Of a stretch of DNA of 64,000 nucleotides, positions 34,385-46,641 are shown piece after piece. Source of the DNA: Umbelopsis ramanniana AG (Eukaryota > Mucoromycota > Umbelopsidomycetes > Umbelopsidales > Umbelopsidaceae); assembly GCF_025399195.1 (NCBI RefSeq), contig NW_026252112.1, positions 186,001 through 250,000 of the forward strand, written 5' to 3'. Made by a program: the position numbers and the translations under genes. The notes under the pieces are model-generated. The model was not told the DNA's origin. It did not search any database and saw only the letters and a list, made by a program, of their open reading frames with translations. Position 1 is the first letter of the stretch; every line of letters starts with the position of its first letter.

Positions 34385-36054
34385 ATGTCGGCCCCGCGAT
34401 CGAACCCACGATTACCAGCCCCTGTCAAGCGTTACAGAGCAGGACAAGCTCCAACAAATGTACAAGAATCATCAGACGAAGAGGAGGAGGACGAGCAACA
34501 AGAACAACAGCAGGAGCCACCATCGATTCAAAGAAGAGATCATGCATCACAGGCAATTCAATTTGCCCAGAAAGAAGTCATCACGGGTGTTGAACAGGTT
34601 GCTATTTCTGATCAAGATGCAGCAAGCGATCGTCGACTTCGGCGACTTAAAGAAGCTCAAGAAGCAAGAGCAGACGAATCCGGTCGTCGCCGGCGGAGGT
34701 TTGAAGAAGACGAGCCTGCAGCCGCCCAAGAAGAATCGGAAGACGAGGACGAAATAGCTGCGCAAAGGCAGCGAATGAAGCAGAAAGCGCTTGAGCTGCG
34801 AAAAGCACAAGAAGCAGAAAGCTCTCGATTACAAGAAGCCATGCCTATAGAAGAAGAGGAGGAAGATGAAGAAGAGGAAGAGGTAGGCGATCCCAGATAT
34901 TTCTCAATCGCCGTGAAACGACACGACACACCATTTTTATTTTCTTTCGTCACATACTGACTCTAGCTTATGATCAGGGATCCACCGAGTACGAGACTGA
35001 CTCATCAGAGGATTACGTAGCACCAAAGTTGATTAAGCCTGTATTTATACCAAAGTATGTACATACCACAATCATTACAACAGCTTTTACTTGACATATC
35101 TCCGTTTCTAATATCACTTCTACGTTAGGGATAGAAGAGCCACGGTGATGGAGAAGGAACGCATAGCAGAGGCAGAAGAAGCAGCTGAACGACAAAGACT
35201 GGAGCGTTTGGAACAGCGAAAAGTTGAATCGCATCAATTGCTCGCTGATCAGCTTAAGAAAGATGTCATGGGCGAAGGTAAGAGAGAGAGACAAAAGTGT
35301 TACAAGCGGCTTCTTGCATGGTATGGCATTAATAACATGCCAACGTTCCTTTAGAAATCGATCCCGACTCCGCGGCTGGTCCCCCTGATGTTGATGATAC
35401 GGATGGCGTTGATGAGGAGGCAGAGTTTGAGGCGTGGAAGATTCGAGAACTGCTTCGTATTAAGCGAGATAAGGAGGAAAGAATTGCGTAAGTGAAAAGT
35501 GTTTCAAGTCAGTGGTATGAGATCAAAGTCTAACTTTCGGATTTATGAAAATGTCAGTCGGGACCGAGAAAGAGAAGAAATTGAGCGACGACGAGAAATG
35601 CCAGAAGAAGAGCGTCTTAAAGAAGATTTGGAACGAGCACGCGAATCTCGAAAGAAAGAACGATCCAAGCACCAGTTTATGCAAAAGTATTACCACAAGG
35701 GTGCTTTCTATCAGGTGAGTGCAGTCCTCAATCCAAGAAAATCTTCGTCATATTCTGATCTTTTTGGTTTTTTTTTTAAAAAAAAAAAAATAGGATAACG
35801 ACGACGAGATCTTTAAACGAGATTACGAAGTGGCAACAGAAAGCGAAATCAATAAGAAGGAGATGCTTCCTGAAGTTATGCAGGTCAAAAAGTTCGGTAT
35901 GGCTGGCCAGACAAAGTACAAGCATTTGGCTGCAGAAGATACCACCGATAAAACATCTGCTTGGATGCAAAAGTCCGATGTCAACCGCCGTACTATGAAG
36001 CGAATGGGCGGTATGAAGGATGAATTTGAGCATCGTAACAAGCGCAGGCGATAG
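34385..36054 (+). CDS. MFAP1: Spliceosomal protein MFAP1 homologue
   Basis: Component of the spliceosomal B complex. Six exons, 34385-34882, 34978-35054, 35129-35277, 35355-35487, 35558-35714 and 35794-36054, give 424 residues (human MFAP1 439). Highly charged: acidic clusters (EEEEEDEEEEE), Arg/Glu-rich coiled-coil stretches (ERQRLERLEQRK), then the conserved C-terminal core with EFEAWKIRELLRIKRDKEER, FMQKYYHKGAFYQ, QVKKFGMAGQTKYKHLAAEDTT and RRTMKRMGGMKDEFEH (cited as landmarks). The end is basic, KRRR. The first splice acceptor (before 34978) is one of two possible; the chosen one keeps phase 0. Convergent with SLS1, about 100 bases apart. Confidence 0.92.
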
Positions 36055-36155
36055 GATAGAATCACTCATAATAAAATGTAAATGTGCAATATATAGCATT
36101 TTCTTTTCTACATTGGTTGGACTCTCTATATTAATGGAACTAGCGTAGGGGCAAT

Positions 36156-38568
36156 TTATGAATGCCATCTAGTCATAATGTGAGCTACACCGTCGATAAA
36201 ACCGTCCCATTGTGACATTGCGTTGTCAGGATATGACTGTGAAGATGGATCGAAAGGCCGTAGCTAGTGGGAAAGAGAATGAGGCTATGTGGCAAACAGT
36301 GGGCACTTGTGTATTTTGCTCTTACCGTCACTTCCCGGGAGCGGATTCCACCATCTTGATCAATACTGTCGCTCACAGTCAATACGTTAGTGTCTTTCAT
36401 AAGAAACTCCCTCTTGGTATGAATCGTTGCGCTGAGCAGCGTCATGGGCGTGTGCCCCACGTCTGCGTACTTTGGACATTCTATTGTGTCATGGCTGAAA
36501 AAATCCGAGCCAGTTAATCATTGATCAAGCATCGCTTCAAAACCATATTGACTTACTCTATTAATTGACATCGCTCTTGTATTCTATTTACAACTTTTTG
36601 ATAATCGTCATGTGGATTATCCAAATGTTGCCCGTTTTTGATGATGGGCTGGTATACACGACCGCAAAAACGGACATCTGGCCTGTAGAATAGCCCTGTC
36701 AGTCATGGTTGCAGTCAACACTTCTCACATATTGAACTTACAAGGTCAAGCCTATAACATCGATAACGGATCTCTGCCTTTCCAATTGAGCCACATGAGG
36801 AGCCAGTGTATGGTCACTGCCAACGTTGAATTCAACCAAAAGCCGCTGGTGAGACTTTGTCTTTGCTGACTTCCAAAAGTCGCTGTCTATGTATTCTAAT
36901 GTAACTGAGCGTTTTGGCTTGAGCGACAATGGTGTATACGGCAAAGTCAGGCGTTTAGATGGTTGGCTGTGGAACACAATGGTACAGTGTTACTCACGCT
37001 GTTCCGCACTGACTTCAATTTGGTATACCACTCACCTGGAAAAGAAGCACTGCCTTTCATGCTGCCAATCGTACTGTTTCTGAAAATCGCTTATGCTAAA
37101 AGCGCCATTAATAGGGCTATGCAAGTAGTTGGGGCCATTCGGAGTAGTGGTTGGATTTTGAAAGATCAGGTTGCCAAATCTATGTGAGGATGAGTCAGCC
37201 AGATCACTTTAACCGTTATATGACCGCTGGACTTGCCAAAATTCAATACTCTACCTGGCATATATATCAACGTTGAATGATTTGTTATCATCAAATTCCC
37301 TCCTAAATTCGTCCCGTAGCTTTGATAAAGCTGTGCTGCGCCTGTAGTCGACATGGTGTAAGAAACTCAGTATACAGCTGAAAAACAAACATAAGAAACC
37401 AATACTGTACCGTCCGGTGTATCCAGAAACAAGTTCCTCATCCTTTATGTTATCCTGCATTGTGGATAATGCCGAGCTGCTGTCCTTATCAGTACTTGCA
37501 GATTGAAGGCGACTCCATCCGCTAATTTTTGCTGTCAGTGGCATGGCGATGGGGTCATAAAACGGCATGAATGCAAGGCTTTCATCACCAATACTTCGCA
37601 AAAGCGTTTCATTTGCTTGGTCAGGCGACTGTGTCGACTTGGCTAACTTAAGCTATATTTTCGAAGAAAGTTACTCAGTATGTTATCTCACGATACGCTG
37701 AATATGCACATTTCGGTATACCTTGCTACTGACAACATCTAGTAATCGATTTGCTGAATCGACCTTCTCCTGTGTTTTGGCAGATACCCGAATCTGAACC
37801 TAGCTTGTTAATAACAACCCACTTTTTAGATACCACATGAAATTAACTTACCACACCGTCTTGTTCCGGTGATATAAATGCTCGAGTCAATTTTGACATC
37901 TCAGGGATGAGACGTTCAAGCTCTTGCCATCGCTCGGGCAAAGCCGCTTGACGTCGCGTGGTTTCAACTGGTTCTGGTAAATCCTGGAGCATTTTTTTTG
38001 CTTCCTCAACAGCCGTTTTTCTTCCGTGTAACAACAAGCTTTGATCGTGCGACTGTACAGTAATGGACGCCTTGGTTTCATTTTGCACATGTTGAAGAAA
38101 CTGACCTTGATCGCTGATCAACAAGACGAGTTCCCGCTTTGTACTGGGCAGCACTTCCGTAATGACCTTTCTGGCGGCCTCACGTTCTTCTGGGGACTCA
38201 ATGCCCCAAGCTCGCTTCACAATTCGCTCTACCAAAGCCGTCTTATGTCTTGGAGCTGGGATATTTTGACTCCGGAGATACGATTGTAGTTGCTGAACAG
38301 TGTAAGAGGTGTCTATTTTGGTCATAAGCTTCTCGTAGGCTTTCTTTCTTAGGTTTGTCGACTTTGGTCTGTCTTGTTCAAGCATTTCAAATAGTGTTTC
38401 CTGCGCACTTGTTTTGGAGTTGACCTTTGCATTCTGCTCCAGCATGGACGCTAAGGAATCCAACTTTTCAGCAGGTAAATGTTCCACCTGCTTCTTTGGT
38501 ATCTTCCGATTGCAAGACGAGGCGGTAGCATGCAGGTGCCTAATGGAAGATCTCGGCAGCCGCAACAT
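36156..38568 (-). CDS. SLS1: SLS1-like mitochondrial protein
   Basis: Nine exons on the minus strand: 38568-37852, 37799-37722, 37652-37411, 37341-37255, 37179-37036, 36966-36742, 36682-36557, 36494-36326 and 36263-36156, giving 631 residues (yeast Sls1 about 640). The N-terminus MLRLPRSSIRHLHATASSC is a typical mitochondrial presequence. Then an acidic/helical region, a SAP-like segment around YTVQQLQSYLRSQ, and KRELVLLISDQGQFLQHV followed by KASITVQ, consistent with a KH-like fold. The C-terminal part includes RFGNLIFQ, LEYIDSDFWKSAK and VRFCGRVYQP. In yeast, Sls1 is an inner-membrane factor coupling mitochondrial transcription and translation. The assignment rests on overall layout and length, so it is moderately firm. 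Confidence 0.75.
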
Positions 38569-39987
38569 TCTGACGGTGTTGGTTGGTATTCAAGCTTTTG
38601 CCAAAAGTGAATTGCTGCCGTTTGGTGACCGGTTTGTTAAGCACCGTGACTGCCTTTTCTCAGAGCTCATTCAACTTGTTGCAAAATAACACTGATCGTA
38701 ATTTGCCTGCCTTAGTAATCGTAAAACTAGAATTTCATCCGTTGTCGAAAACTTAAATAACCTACTACAATTATTCCAGGGGATAGTGCTTATGAATAGT
38801 ATCTAAAAAAGAGCCTCATTGGAGATCAACGCGTATGTACGCTGGTGGCCGAGTGGCAGTGCTAGTCAACGCGTTCTTCTTTCTTGCATCATTTTATTGA
38901 GAGATTTTTATCAATGAAGTCCTCTCTCCTGTTTTGCGTCCGAATGCAGACAGACAGAACGATTTTGGAGCTTTTTTTTTTTTTTAAGAAACAAATTGTT
39001 TCTTCCAGTAATTCTACTTGTACCCTTGTTACGACTTTCCGCCGCGTGTGCAAAATGAGATGATGGCTATAACAAAAGAGGTAGTATTAGCGGGAAGTCA
39101 ACCGACATTGGAAATATGTCCTTGTGATCAACAAAGAATAAAGTTTTAACAACCGAAGACCTCATCCGTCATATGAAGCCCTCTTGGGGAATAGTTTCGA
39201 TCATTTCAACCTGGTATTTCTTACCAGGAAGTACTATGCTGTCAATCAGGAAGCTTCCTCCACTTCCAGTGCTTTTGGCGCATTCAAAAAGCGCGTTAGG
39301 TCTTGTAGGAAAGGAATGCACGATGCGGAACGCCAAGGGTGCACGAACAAATTGTTAGGTAATTGAAATGCCGTGAGAAGGAGCAGAAACCGTCAACGTT
39401 AAAGATAATGATGGACATGTAGCAAAATGTATCAATGGAATGAGTCTATTCAAAACCAATGATTTTCAGTACTACTACACTTCAATTTGTTTGACAACTG
39501 TAATCCATAGCTCCTGTGCTCCCCATGTTATGATTTTGGGTTGTCGTACCTCTATGGGTTTGGGAACATCTGGAAGGAAACGGGTTAGCGTGTTTTATTC
39601 CCCACACTTGTTAAACGACGCCTTTATATTGCCGATTTAGCAAATTTAAGGCGGTTAAAGGCGACTCAACGTACACTTTGTGGAAAATACGCCGTTATGT
39701 AGCCATCTGTTGTTGCAAAGTGTGGAGAAATCAACAGATAAACTAGAAGAACATGATGTAGCAAATTCACATGACGAAGGTGAGAAAGTGATAGGCCGCT
39801 AAGCGATACCATACTAGTTTTGTGTACACCATGTCGATTTGACTGATTTCCTTTTTGTACAGGAAAAACGTCCCTGGTAATAAATTTGGTGCGTAAGAAA
39901 ACTCGGTCGACTTGCTGCGAATCCTTCTTTCCTCACTCCTTTTTTTTCCCTTGGCTCCTATTACCACATTTTATATATACTGAAGTC
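38569..39987. other. Intergenic, divergent promoters
   Basis: 1.4 kb between SLS1 and the lactate permease. Contains a tRNA A-box-like string (38846-38856) without a B box and a 14-base match to the 3' end of small-subunit rRNA (39024-39037, minus sense), both probably chance. No gene recognised. Confidence 0.5.
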
Positions 39988-42389
39988 ATGGTCAATATAC
40001 CAGTTGCTCCAGCAAACGCAACAACAGCTGGGCTGTTTGTTCAAGAACTTGCTCCCATAGGAGGTTCATTGGTTGGATCGTTCTTTGTCGGATTAATCCC
40101 TCTGATTGTTGTGCTTGTTATGTTGGGTGTTTTCAGAATCCCAGCACACTATTCATCGTTCGCCGGTCTAGTAGTATGGTAGGTTGTGCAAAAGGGGGGG
40201 GGGCTAAGTACAACACAGCCCAAGATTTACAACTTCTTTGCATCCGAAATAGCATTTTCATCGCTATATTTGCCTGGCACATGCCGGCACAGCAATGCTT
40301 TGAATCGATTGCCAACGGTATCGTCTGTAAGTCATATTTCCTGCATCATTGACTAAATTTTTTTCAATATGCTTTATTCACATTTTTGCAAAAGATGCCA
40401 ACTGGCCTATCATGTGGATTGTCGTCAATGCAATGTAAGTCGGATACTGCACGGCTGATCTCTTTCTTGTTGTGAATACCGCGGCTAATCCGAACCATAT
40501 TATCCTCTGCCATCTTGCCATACTTGTCAATTTGGTCCCATTTTTCCCCACATTGTCTTTTTAAGGTTCATATACAATATTGCTGTCCGCAGTGGAAAGT
40601 TTGAGCTCTTCCGGCGCTGGATGATTTCTAATACACCAGCTGATAAGCGTATATTGCTGTTGATCATTGGATACAGTTTTGGTGCATTACTAGAAGGTAC
40701 GTCATGGTTGGAATCCGACAGCTTTTAAGCCATGCTATTTCGCGAAATGCATGCGGGTAAAAGGGAAGACTAATAGAATTTCGGAACCATAGGTGTGGCG
40801 GGCTTTGGTACTCCTGGAGCTATCTGTTCCTCCCTTCTCGTTTCGCTTGGGTAAGGTCGCATTGATATACACTGGATCATCAAGCGCTGCTGACAAATAC
40901 CATCTCATTTTAGCTTTGACCCCATTGATGCATTGACTTACACTCTGATATTCGACACGACTCCTGTCGCCTTCGGTGCTTTGGGTATTCCTGTTACCAC
41001 TTTGGCTACCCTGACCGGCTTGCCAGCAAAGTCGTTATCCCAAATGATTGGCCGTCAATTGCCTTTCGTGTCACTGTTTCTGCCCACCTATGCGCTTTTG
41101 TTTTATGCTGGCTGGCGTGATGGTCTTTTAGCGTGCTGGCCTGCTGGCGCTGTTGCCGGTATTTCATTTGCTGTAACACAGGTGAGAAAACACGAAGAGA
41201 ATGTGCCTTTGACCGCCAACGCTGATCCCTTTTTTGTAGGCTATCTTTTCTAACTTGGTTGGACCAGAACTACCAGATCTCATTGCCGGTCTTGTATCGT
41301 TGATCGCCATTATCGGATTTGTTCAGTGGTGGAAGCCTCCGTATAACGAAAAGTATGTGGCAACCATGGTGGTCGCTGGAGGTGAGGAACCTCTCGCGCC
41401 ACAGAGAAGATCTTCCGACGTATCCAGTAAGCAAGAGATTCATGAGGAGGAAAATGCTACCAAAGACGGAGAGGAAACCCACCATGGATCAGACGAGAAG
41501 GCGACGTCTTCAGACGATGCAATTCCTACAGAAAATGAAGGTCGTCAAGTTGCACCCGCTAATGCTGTGGTTGAAAAGCCCACATTATATGAAGCTTTGT
41601 TTGCTTGGCTGCCTTGGTTGCTCATCGTTGTCATTGTCATCATTTGGACCTTCTGCAAAGTTTCCGCCATTGGACAGGTCAATGTTCATTGGCCACATCT
41701 TGACAACCAAGTATGGCTAACTTTGTATGAGAAGAAGTATGCCGCAGTGTGGTCTTTCCAACCTTTAGCAACGGGAACTGCCATTTTGGTGGCCGGTCTT
41801 GTTTTCTTGATCTGCGTTCTGCTGACAGGAGAACATATTTCCATTGCTTGGTTATCGGTGGTCGATACTGCAAAGCAGCTGTTTTACCCTGTTATTACCG
41901 TATCTTTTATCATGGCTTTCGCCTACTTGTATAATTACAGTGGTAAGTTGACACGGGAATATGTATGCGAAACTGGAACGTTTTATTCTAACACAATTAC
42001 TAGGTATCGCTTATACGGTTGGATTAACCTTATCCAGTGTGGGTCGTGCATTCCCCTTCCTCTCTGTATGGCTGGGTTGGCTTGCTTGCTTCCTCTCTGG
42101 TAGTGATACTTCGGCAAACTCGCTGTTCGGTAACCTTCAAGTGGTTGCTGCCAGACAGATCGGTTTGTCTCCAATTTTGATGGCTGCCGCTAACTCCTCC
42201 GGTGCCGTCACATCTAAGATGATTTCTCCTCAAAACTTGACGACCGGCGTTGCTACCATTGGTCTTCGCGGCAAGGAAGGCTTGGTGCTTCGACGTACCA
42301 TCGTCCACAGTATTATCATGTGCTTGGCCCTCGGTGTGATCACTTGCATTGAACAATATGGTATCCCACAATTGATTCCCCCAGAGTAA
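39988..42389 (+). CDS. L-lactate permease family transporter (LctP)
   Basis: Proton-coupled lactate/glycolate-type transporter of the LctP family (TC 2.A.14), better known from bacteria. Eight exons, 39988-40178, 40253-40326, 40395-40434, 40566-40696, 40793-40850, 40914-41181, 41240-41942 and 42004-42389, give 616 residues. It is almost entirely hydrophobic, about 12-14 membrane segments. Landmarks: SFGALLEGVAGFGTPGA, TTPVAFGALGIPVTTL, IGRQLPF, NLVGPELPDLIAGLVS, and near the end NSSGAVTSKMISPQN. A hydrophilic Glu/Ser loop of about 65 residues (around 41370-41580) interrupts the membrane core. The seven introns and native codon use show a settled fungal gene even if it was once acquired from bacteria. 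Confidence 0.9.
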
Positions 42390-42521
42390 TTTAATCGTTA
42401 TCCCAACCGGAGAAAGTCAACATTTTTGATGAATTAAGATCTGTAAGATATGAACACTAGTATACTTAGCTTTACTTCTGACTTAAAAAACGAAATAAAA
42501 AAAATATATATGACATTACTT

Positions 42522-44718
42522 CTACTCTTGATTTCTTGTTTCCTTTTCGTGGTATAGCCTGTGGGCTTGCATTCCCCAAGTGAACATGGCTTTTCCGCAA
42601 ATACTGCATGTGTCCCAAGTCTCGTCTCCGTCACCTAACAATACCATTGATTCATAGTCAGAAGGGGCGAATCCTGTGTCATCGTCATAATCCACTTCTT
42701 CATTGCTACGTTTTCGTTTTAATGGCTGCTGCAGTGGAGGCGTGGTAGTTGGTGAAGTCTCTTCTATCTTGGAACCGTTATCATGATCAAGTGTCGGCGA
42801 ACGATGGTGCTGAGCAATTTCTCGCTGAATGTCAAGAGGTAAATCGGACCACGTCGACTCGTCGATGTCATCTGGTCGTAACGGAGGATGTTCCAATGCA
42901 CTCTTTCCTTTTGCAAATAAGTTTTGGATGGACGTGGCCGGCCGTTTTGTTGAAAGATGGGCAGCAGCTATGTTGAGGCTAGCAGAGTCGCAAAATGAGT
43001 TTTTAACAAGGGCAGCTAGCATGAAAGTAGACCGATAAACTTACAGAGTCAATGCAAACGGCTCTTTCACCAAATTTCTGAGCATAGGTAGAAGCGACTG
43101 CTCAACGAGAGCGTCGGCTCGCTCGGGTATCGAACGGGATATATCAAATACATCGACCGGCATGCGACTGCTTTTGCTGATTCGGGTGTCTCGCAAACCT
43201 TTGGAGTCTCGCCAAGTGCCGTCGTCGTTTTTTCCTCGGTTACGCGTGGTAAGGCGTAACGTCGTGGGATACTTTACAAATTCGTCTTTGACCCTTAACT
43301 CCACCTCCAACCGTTGAATGAAATCGATGGAGAGGTCATGCAGTCTGGCTGTGGCATCTGCCATGGTTTTACAAAGCCTGAAGGAATCTTCGATGGATAT
43401 TTGACTTGGAATTAGGGGAGTTGGCAAAACTTGAGAGTTGTCGATGCCATGAATTAAATCCCACAGCAGAGGTCCTTGTCGATCTCCAAACCATTTTAAA
43501 AATTGTTGTATAGTACAGTGTTGATGAACATATGATACAGTAAGTTCTGGTAAATACCAGGCTTCGCCTTCCTGTGCCGCTTCTTCGACATCGTCCAGTG
43601 CGTCGTCTTCGTTCGCCTGATGTTCGTCTTTCAGCAATCCTAGATTCTTACAAAGCGTGCGGCTAGCTTTGTATCCAATACCCATGATTTTTCTAATATG
43701 CAATGGCTCAAGAAACGCTGCGTATTTATCAGGACATAGCAGGGTTTGATCATTGGGCTTGTGTACGTCTGCGGCAAGTTTCGCAAATATTTTGGATGTC
43801 GCGATTCCAGCGCTGCATGTGAACCCAAGACGGTCTTTGATTTGATTTCTTATGTAGAACGCAAGGTGCGACGCGGCGTGAAGCTTGATCGTCTGCCAGC
43901 TAAGACGTTTCTGGGATTGTGAAGACTGACTCATACGATCTCCATCGCTGTCGATCTTAAAGCCTATCCAGTTGTATGGATTGTATGTGAAACTCTGTCC
44001 ATTCAACGGAATTCGAAAAGTCTGTACTTCTTCGAGTGCCGTTGTCGAGTCAGGATCACCGTTCCATCCAAGCTCGGTCAGATGAGCTTCCATCATATCT
44101 GTAACATCTTTCCATTGTTGAAATGAGCGTTTGGTCCTAATTCATGATGTATGCTTATCCATCGACCTACCTATGAAGAGCTCATCGAGGCCAAGGCGTT
44201 CTACTTTTTGACCTGTCACTAGGCTTCTTACAAGGTGAAATATACCTTTCGACGCGGCTCTATATCTCGCCAAATCCTCTCCGTTGACAATGAAAAGCTC
44301 TTCGTCCGAGAAAAGTTTTAGTATAATCAGATAATACTTGGTAATAGGTAACAAAACGAAAAAAATTTACATACCAGGACAAGCTTTCAAGGCGTCGCCA
44401 AGTAATTGTAGTTTGCGCACACCTTTTGCTCGGGCGATATAATTGCAAGTGACAATGATATGCTTTTCTAAGCGGGTTAGTCGGTTGTGATGACGAAGGA
44501 CCAAGTGTGTCCAAGTGCATAACGGTTTGTACCTTCTGCTGAACGCCAAACGGCTGACTTTTCAGGGCTGGATTCTCAAGCTCTTCGACCTAATGAATAT
44601 GAGTGAGCGCTACATGCGTGAAACAAGAACATCATTCAGCGTCATTGCGCACCTGGCCATAAAAAAAGTCGATATCGGTCTGAATAATAACGCGTTGGTC
44701 ATTAGCAGAATTTGACAT
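42522..44718 (-). CDS. POLI: Y-family DNA polymerase iota with ubiquitin-binding tail
   Basis: Translesion polymerase. Six exons, 44718-44653, 44589-44533, 44462-44375, 44299-44171, 44107-43045 and 42978-42522, give 619 residues. Catalytic motifs: QTDIDFFYGQ (first metal Asp), FGVQQK then IIVTCNYIAR, FIVNGEDLARYR, ERLGLDELFIDVT (second acidic cluster), KLAADVHKPN and MGIGYK. GVQQK followed by VTCNY and the ERLG-DE pattern separate it from Pol eta and kappa. C-terminal to the little-finger domain (ALTLLN) is a UBM-like motif, DLPLDIQREI, then a terminal CSICGKAMFTWGMQAH...YH finger (CxxC...HxxxH) resembling a UBZ. Acceptors of exons 3-5 were picked by matching the family sequence. Convergent with the permease. 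Confidence 0.88.
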
Positions 44719-44876
44719 GACACTGCCAGCCGAAAAGGCAGTGAAGGCAAAAATTTACTCTGGTATTGGTATTTGGAGCCGCATGAATTTGGTAAATTGA
44801 AATAACACCTTTGTTATTAAAAGACTTTGCTAAAGTTCACCCTATCTATCTGTTTTTATAAAGCATTAAACCAATT

Positions 44877-46473
44877 TCACGCATTCCATAAATGAAGTAC
44901 ATGATCGTAAAATGAACATGTTGCTATTAAATCGTCGTCGTGGTTATATACCCAATCGCCACCATATGTCATCGATGTATGATCGAGGAATTCAGTTGTG
45001 ACCTCGCATTGGATTTTATCTGCAACGTCAATCAATTAAAAGTTTATAAATATGGTAATATCTCTGGAAATCTCTTACCTTCGCTATTGTCAATCAAGCC
45101 GCCTTTAACGTTTACTACAAAACCACCCGCGTGCATCGACGCTGAAAGCAAGGTGTCCTTCTTCGTAGGGTGCCATTTGATTCGCCATATTCCTCCACCT
45201 GTCTCTATTTCGGTCAGAGGCGCTCTCATCGAACGCGTGTCCCAAATACGTAGCCTTTCGTCGTAACTGAACAGAGTATGAGTGGCGTTGCTTGTGCGTT
45301 AGCGTTGTTATCTGCCAACTTACCTTCCCGTGGCAAGAATATGCTCGGTGTGAGGAGAAGATTGAATGGCTGTGACGCCCATATCGTGTCTGTAGATGTA
45401 GCATAAGTCAGTAAACGAACCATGCTGAGGCTTCTTTCATTTCTTCATCGCATGCATACTTTTTACTTGTGAATGTTGGCTGTGAAACGCCCATTCTCAT
45501 GTCCCAACCTTTGAACAGACAGTCATCCGCACCTTAATACCAAGGGAAAATGTTGGGAATTACGAATAATTTTTTTATGTTTATAATTATTCGCAAAGAC
45601 TCTCTTACCAGTATAAATCACTTCCGTTTGCCAATAATTGAAAGCCGCTATCCATGCTTCAAGATCATGGGCTTGCCATTGCTCCACAATAGTAACATCA
45701 GAAGTAGAGTTCACATCAAACAAGGTTATTTCGCCGGAAGAATGAGATGTCACTATCTGAGTTTTGGATGTACTGACACCAGGTGGTAAGTTGAGCGTTG
45801 AAGGGTTGGTATCATTGCTTTGATCTCTTACCGATCTCTGATCCGGGTTGACCAGTCTAGTGAAAGACATAAAACAGAAGGATCTGTCGTTTGAATTGAG
45901 TGAAGCTTCTCAAATTGTGGGGAATCCTGCAGATACACCGAGTTGAGTAATCGAGCAAGGCGATCCTGCTAGAGGCATTGGAAAACTTACTACATTATCG
46001 TCATATCCATACAGAGACAGTCCGCCAACCGAGTCTGCAACTCCAAGAACTTGATTGTTCTCAATGAGTTGATGGCACCTATTTATCTCGCAATTAGTCA
46101 CTGCGACACAATTTCGCAACATCGTTTTCGGTCACTCCTGCTTACCATTTCATATCCAATATAGCAGGGGTTTCCAATGCCTGCTGCTGCTGTCTAGCTC
46201 AGATGGTCAATCAATGCACACGTCCTGATATTTAGCCTACAGCACTTACAAACGAACGCTTTGGTCGTCTTTCTCTAATTTATACAAATATAATCGGCCT
46301 TTGCGCTGCATAGCTTTATCCGACTCAGCGGCTTGGTCATTCTGTTCTTGGTCGTTGTATAATTGGTAGGTTCCGCATGCAAGGTAGTTTGATTTATTTT
46401 GAAATGGGCAGAACTCGGTAGAATCTGCACTGTACTCCGTGTCTAATGAGAACAAGGATTTCGCTTGAACCAT
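44877..46473 (-). CDS. DPH7: Diphthamide biosynthesis WD40 protein DPH7
   Basis: Methylesterase that demethylates methylated diphthine on EF2 before the final amidation. Nine exons, 46473-46250, 46193-46146, 46078-45991, 45926-45832, 45772-45609, 45532-45460, 45389-45324, 45266-45079 and 45019-44877, give 362 residues (yeast Rrt2 387). Landmarks: LDTEYSADSTEFCPF and LACGTYQLY at the N-terminus, LDMKWCH across a splice, WQAHDLEAWIAAFNYW, then KKHDMGVTAIQSSP, YDERLRIWD, GGGIWRIKWHP and the terminal CSFYDHVLHLW. These match the WD40 blades of DPH7. The exon 6 donor was set at 45460 because it restores SKKHDMGV. Start at ATG 46473; sequence further upstream in frame has no ATG. Confidence 0.92.
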
Positions 46474-46641
46474 TGGTCCTGTTGAAACTTTTTTGAAGCG
46501 GCTCAAACGTTGATATTCTTTGTTCTTTATTTTCGAAGGGACTGTCGCCAAAAGTTTCGCGCTCCGGTAAACCCAACCTGGAATCCAACCTACTATCCCA
46601 ATTCACCATTACCTCTACACCAAGTGCAGCGCTACAGCAGG
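46474..46641. promoter_or_regulatory. Divergent promoter DPH7 / OB-fold gene
   Basis: 168 bases between two divergent start codons; shared promoter region by position. No TATA box seen. Confidence 0.5.

Noticed and set aside
34296-34409. Longer APE1 start at 34409
   Set aside because: It would overlap the MFAP1 start codon on the other strand, and the added residues do not look like coding sequence; ATG 34295 begins a plausible presequence.
35771-35791. T-run/A-run palindrome before the last MFAP1 exon
   Set aside because: Sits at the intron 3' end; simple homopolymer sequence, not a terminator or repeat element.
38846-38856. tRNA A-box-like TGGCCGAGTGG
   Set aside because: It fits a Leu/Ser tRNA A box, but there is no matching acceptor stem and no GTTCRA-type B box downstream.
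39024-39037. 14-base match to the conserved 3' end of small-subunit rRNA (minus sense AAGTCGTAACAAGG)
   Set aside because: Flanking bases do not continue as rRNA; likely chance, although a tiny mitochondrial or rDNA insertion cannot be excluded.
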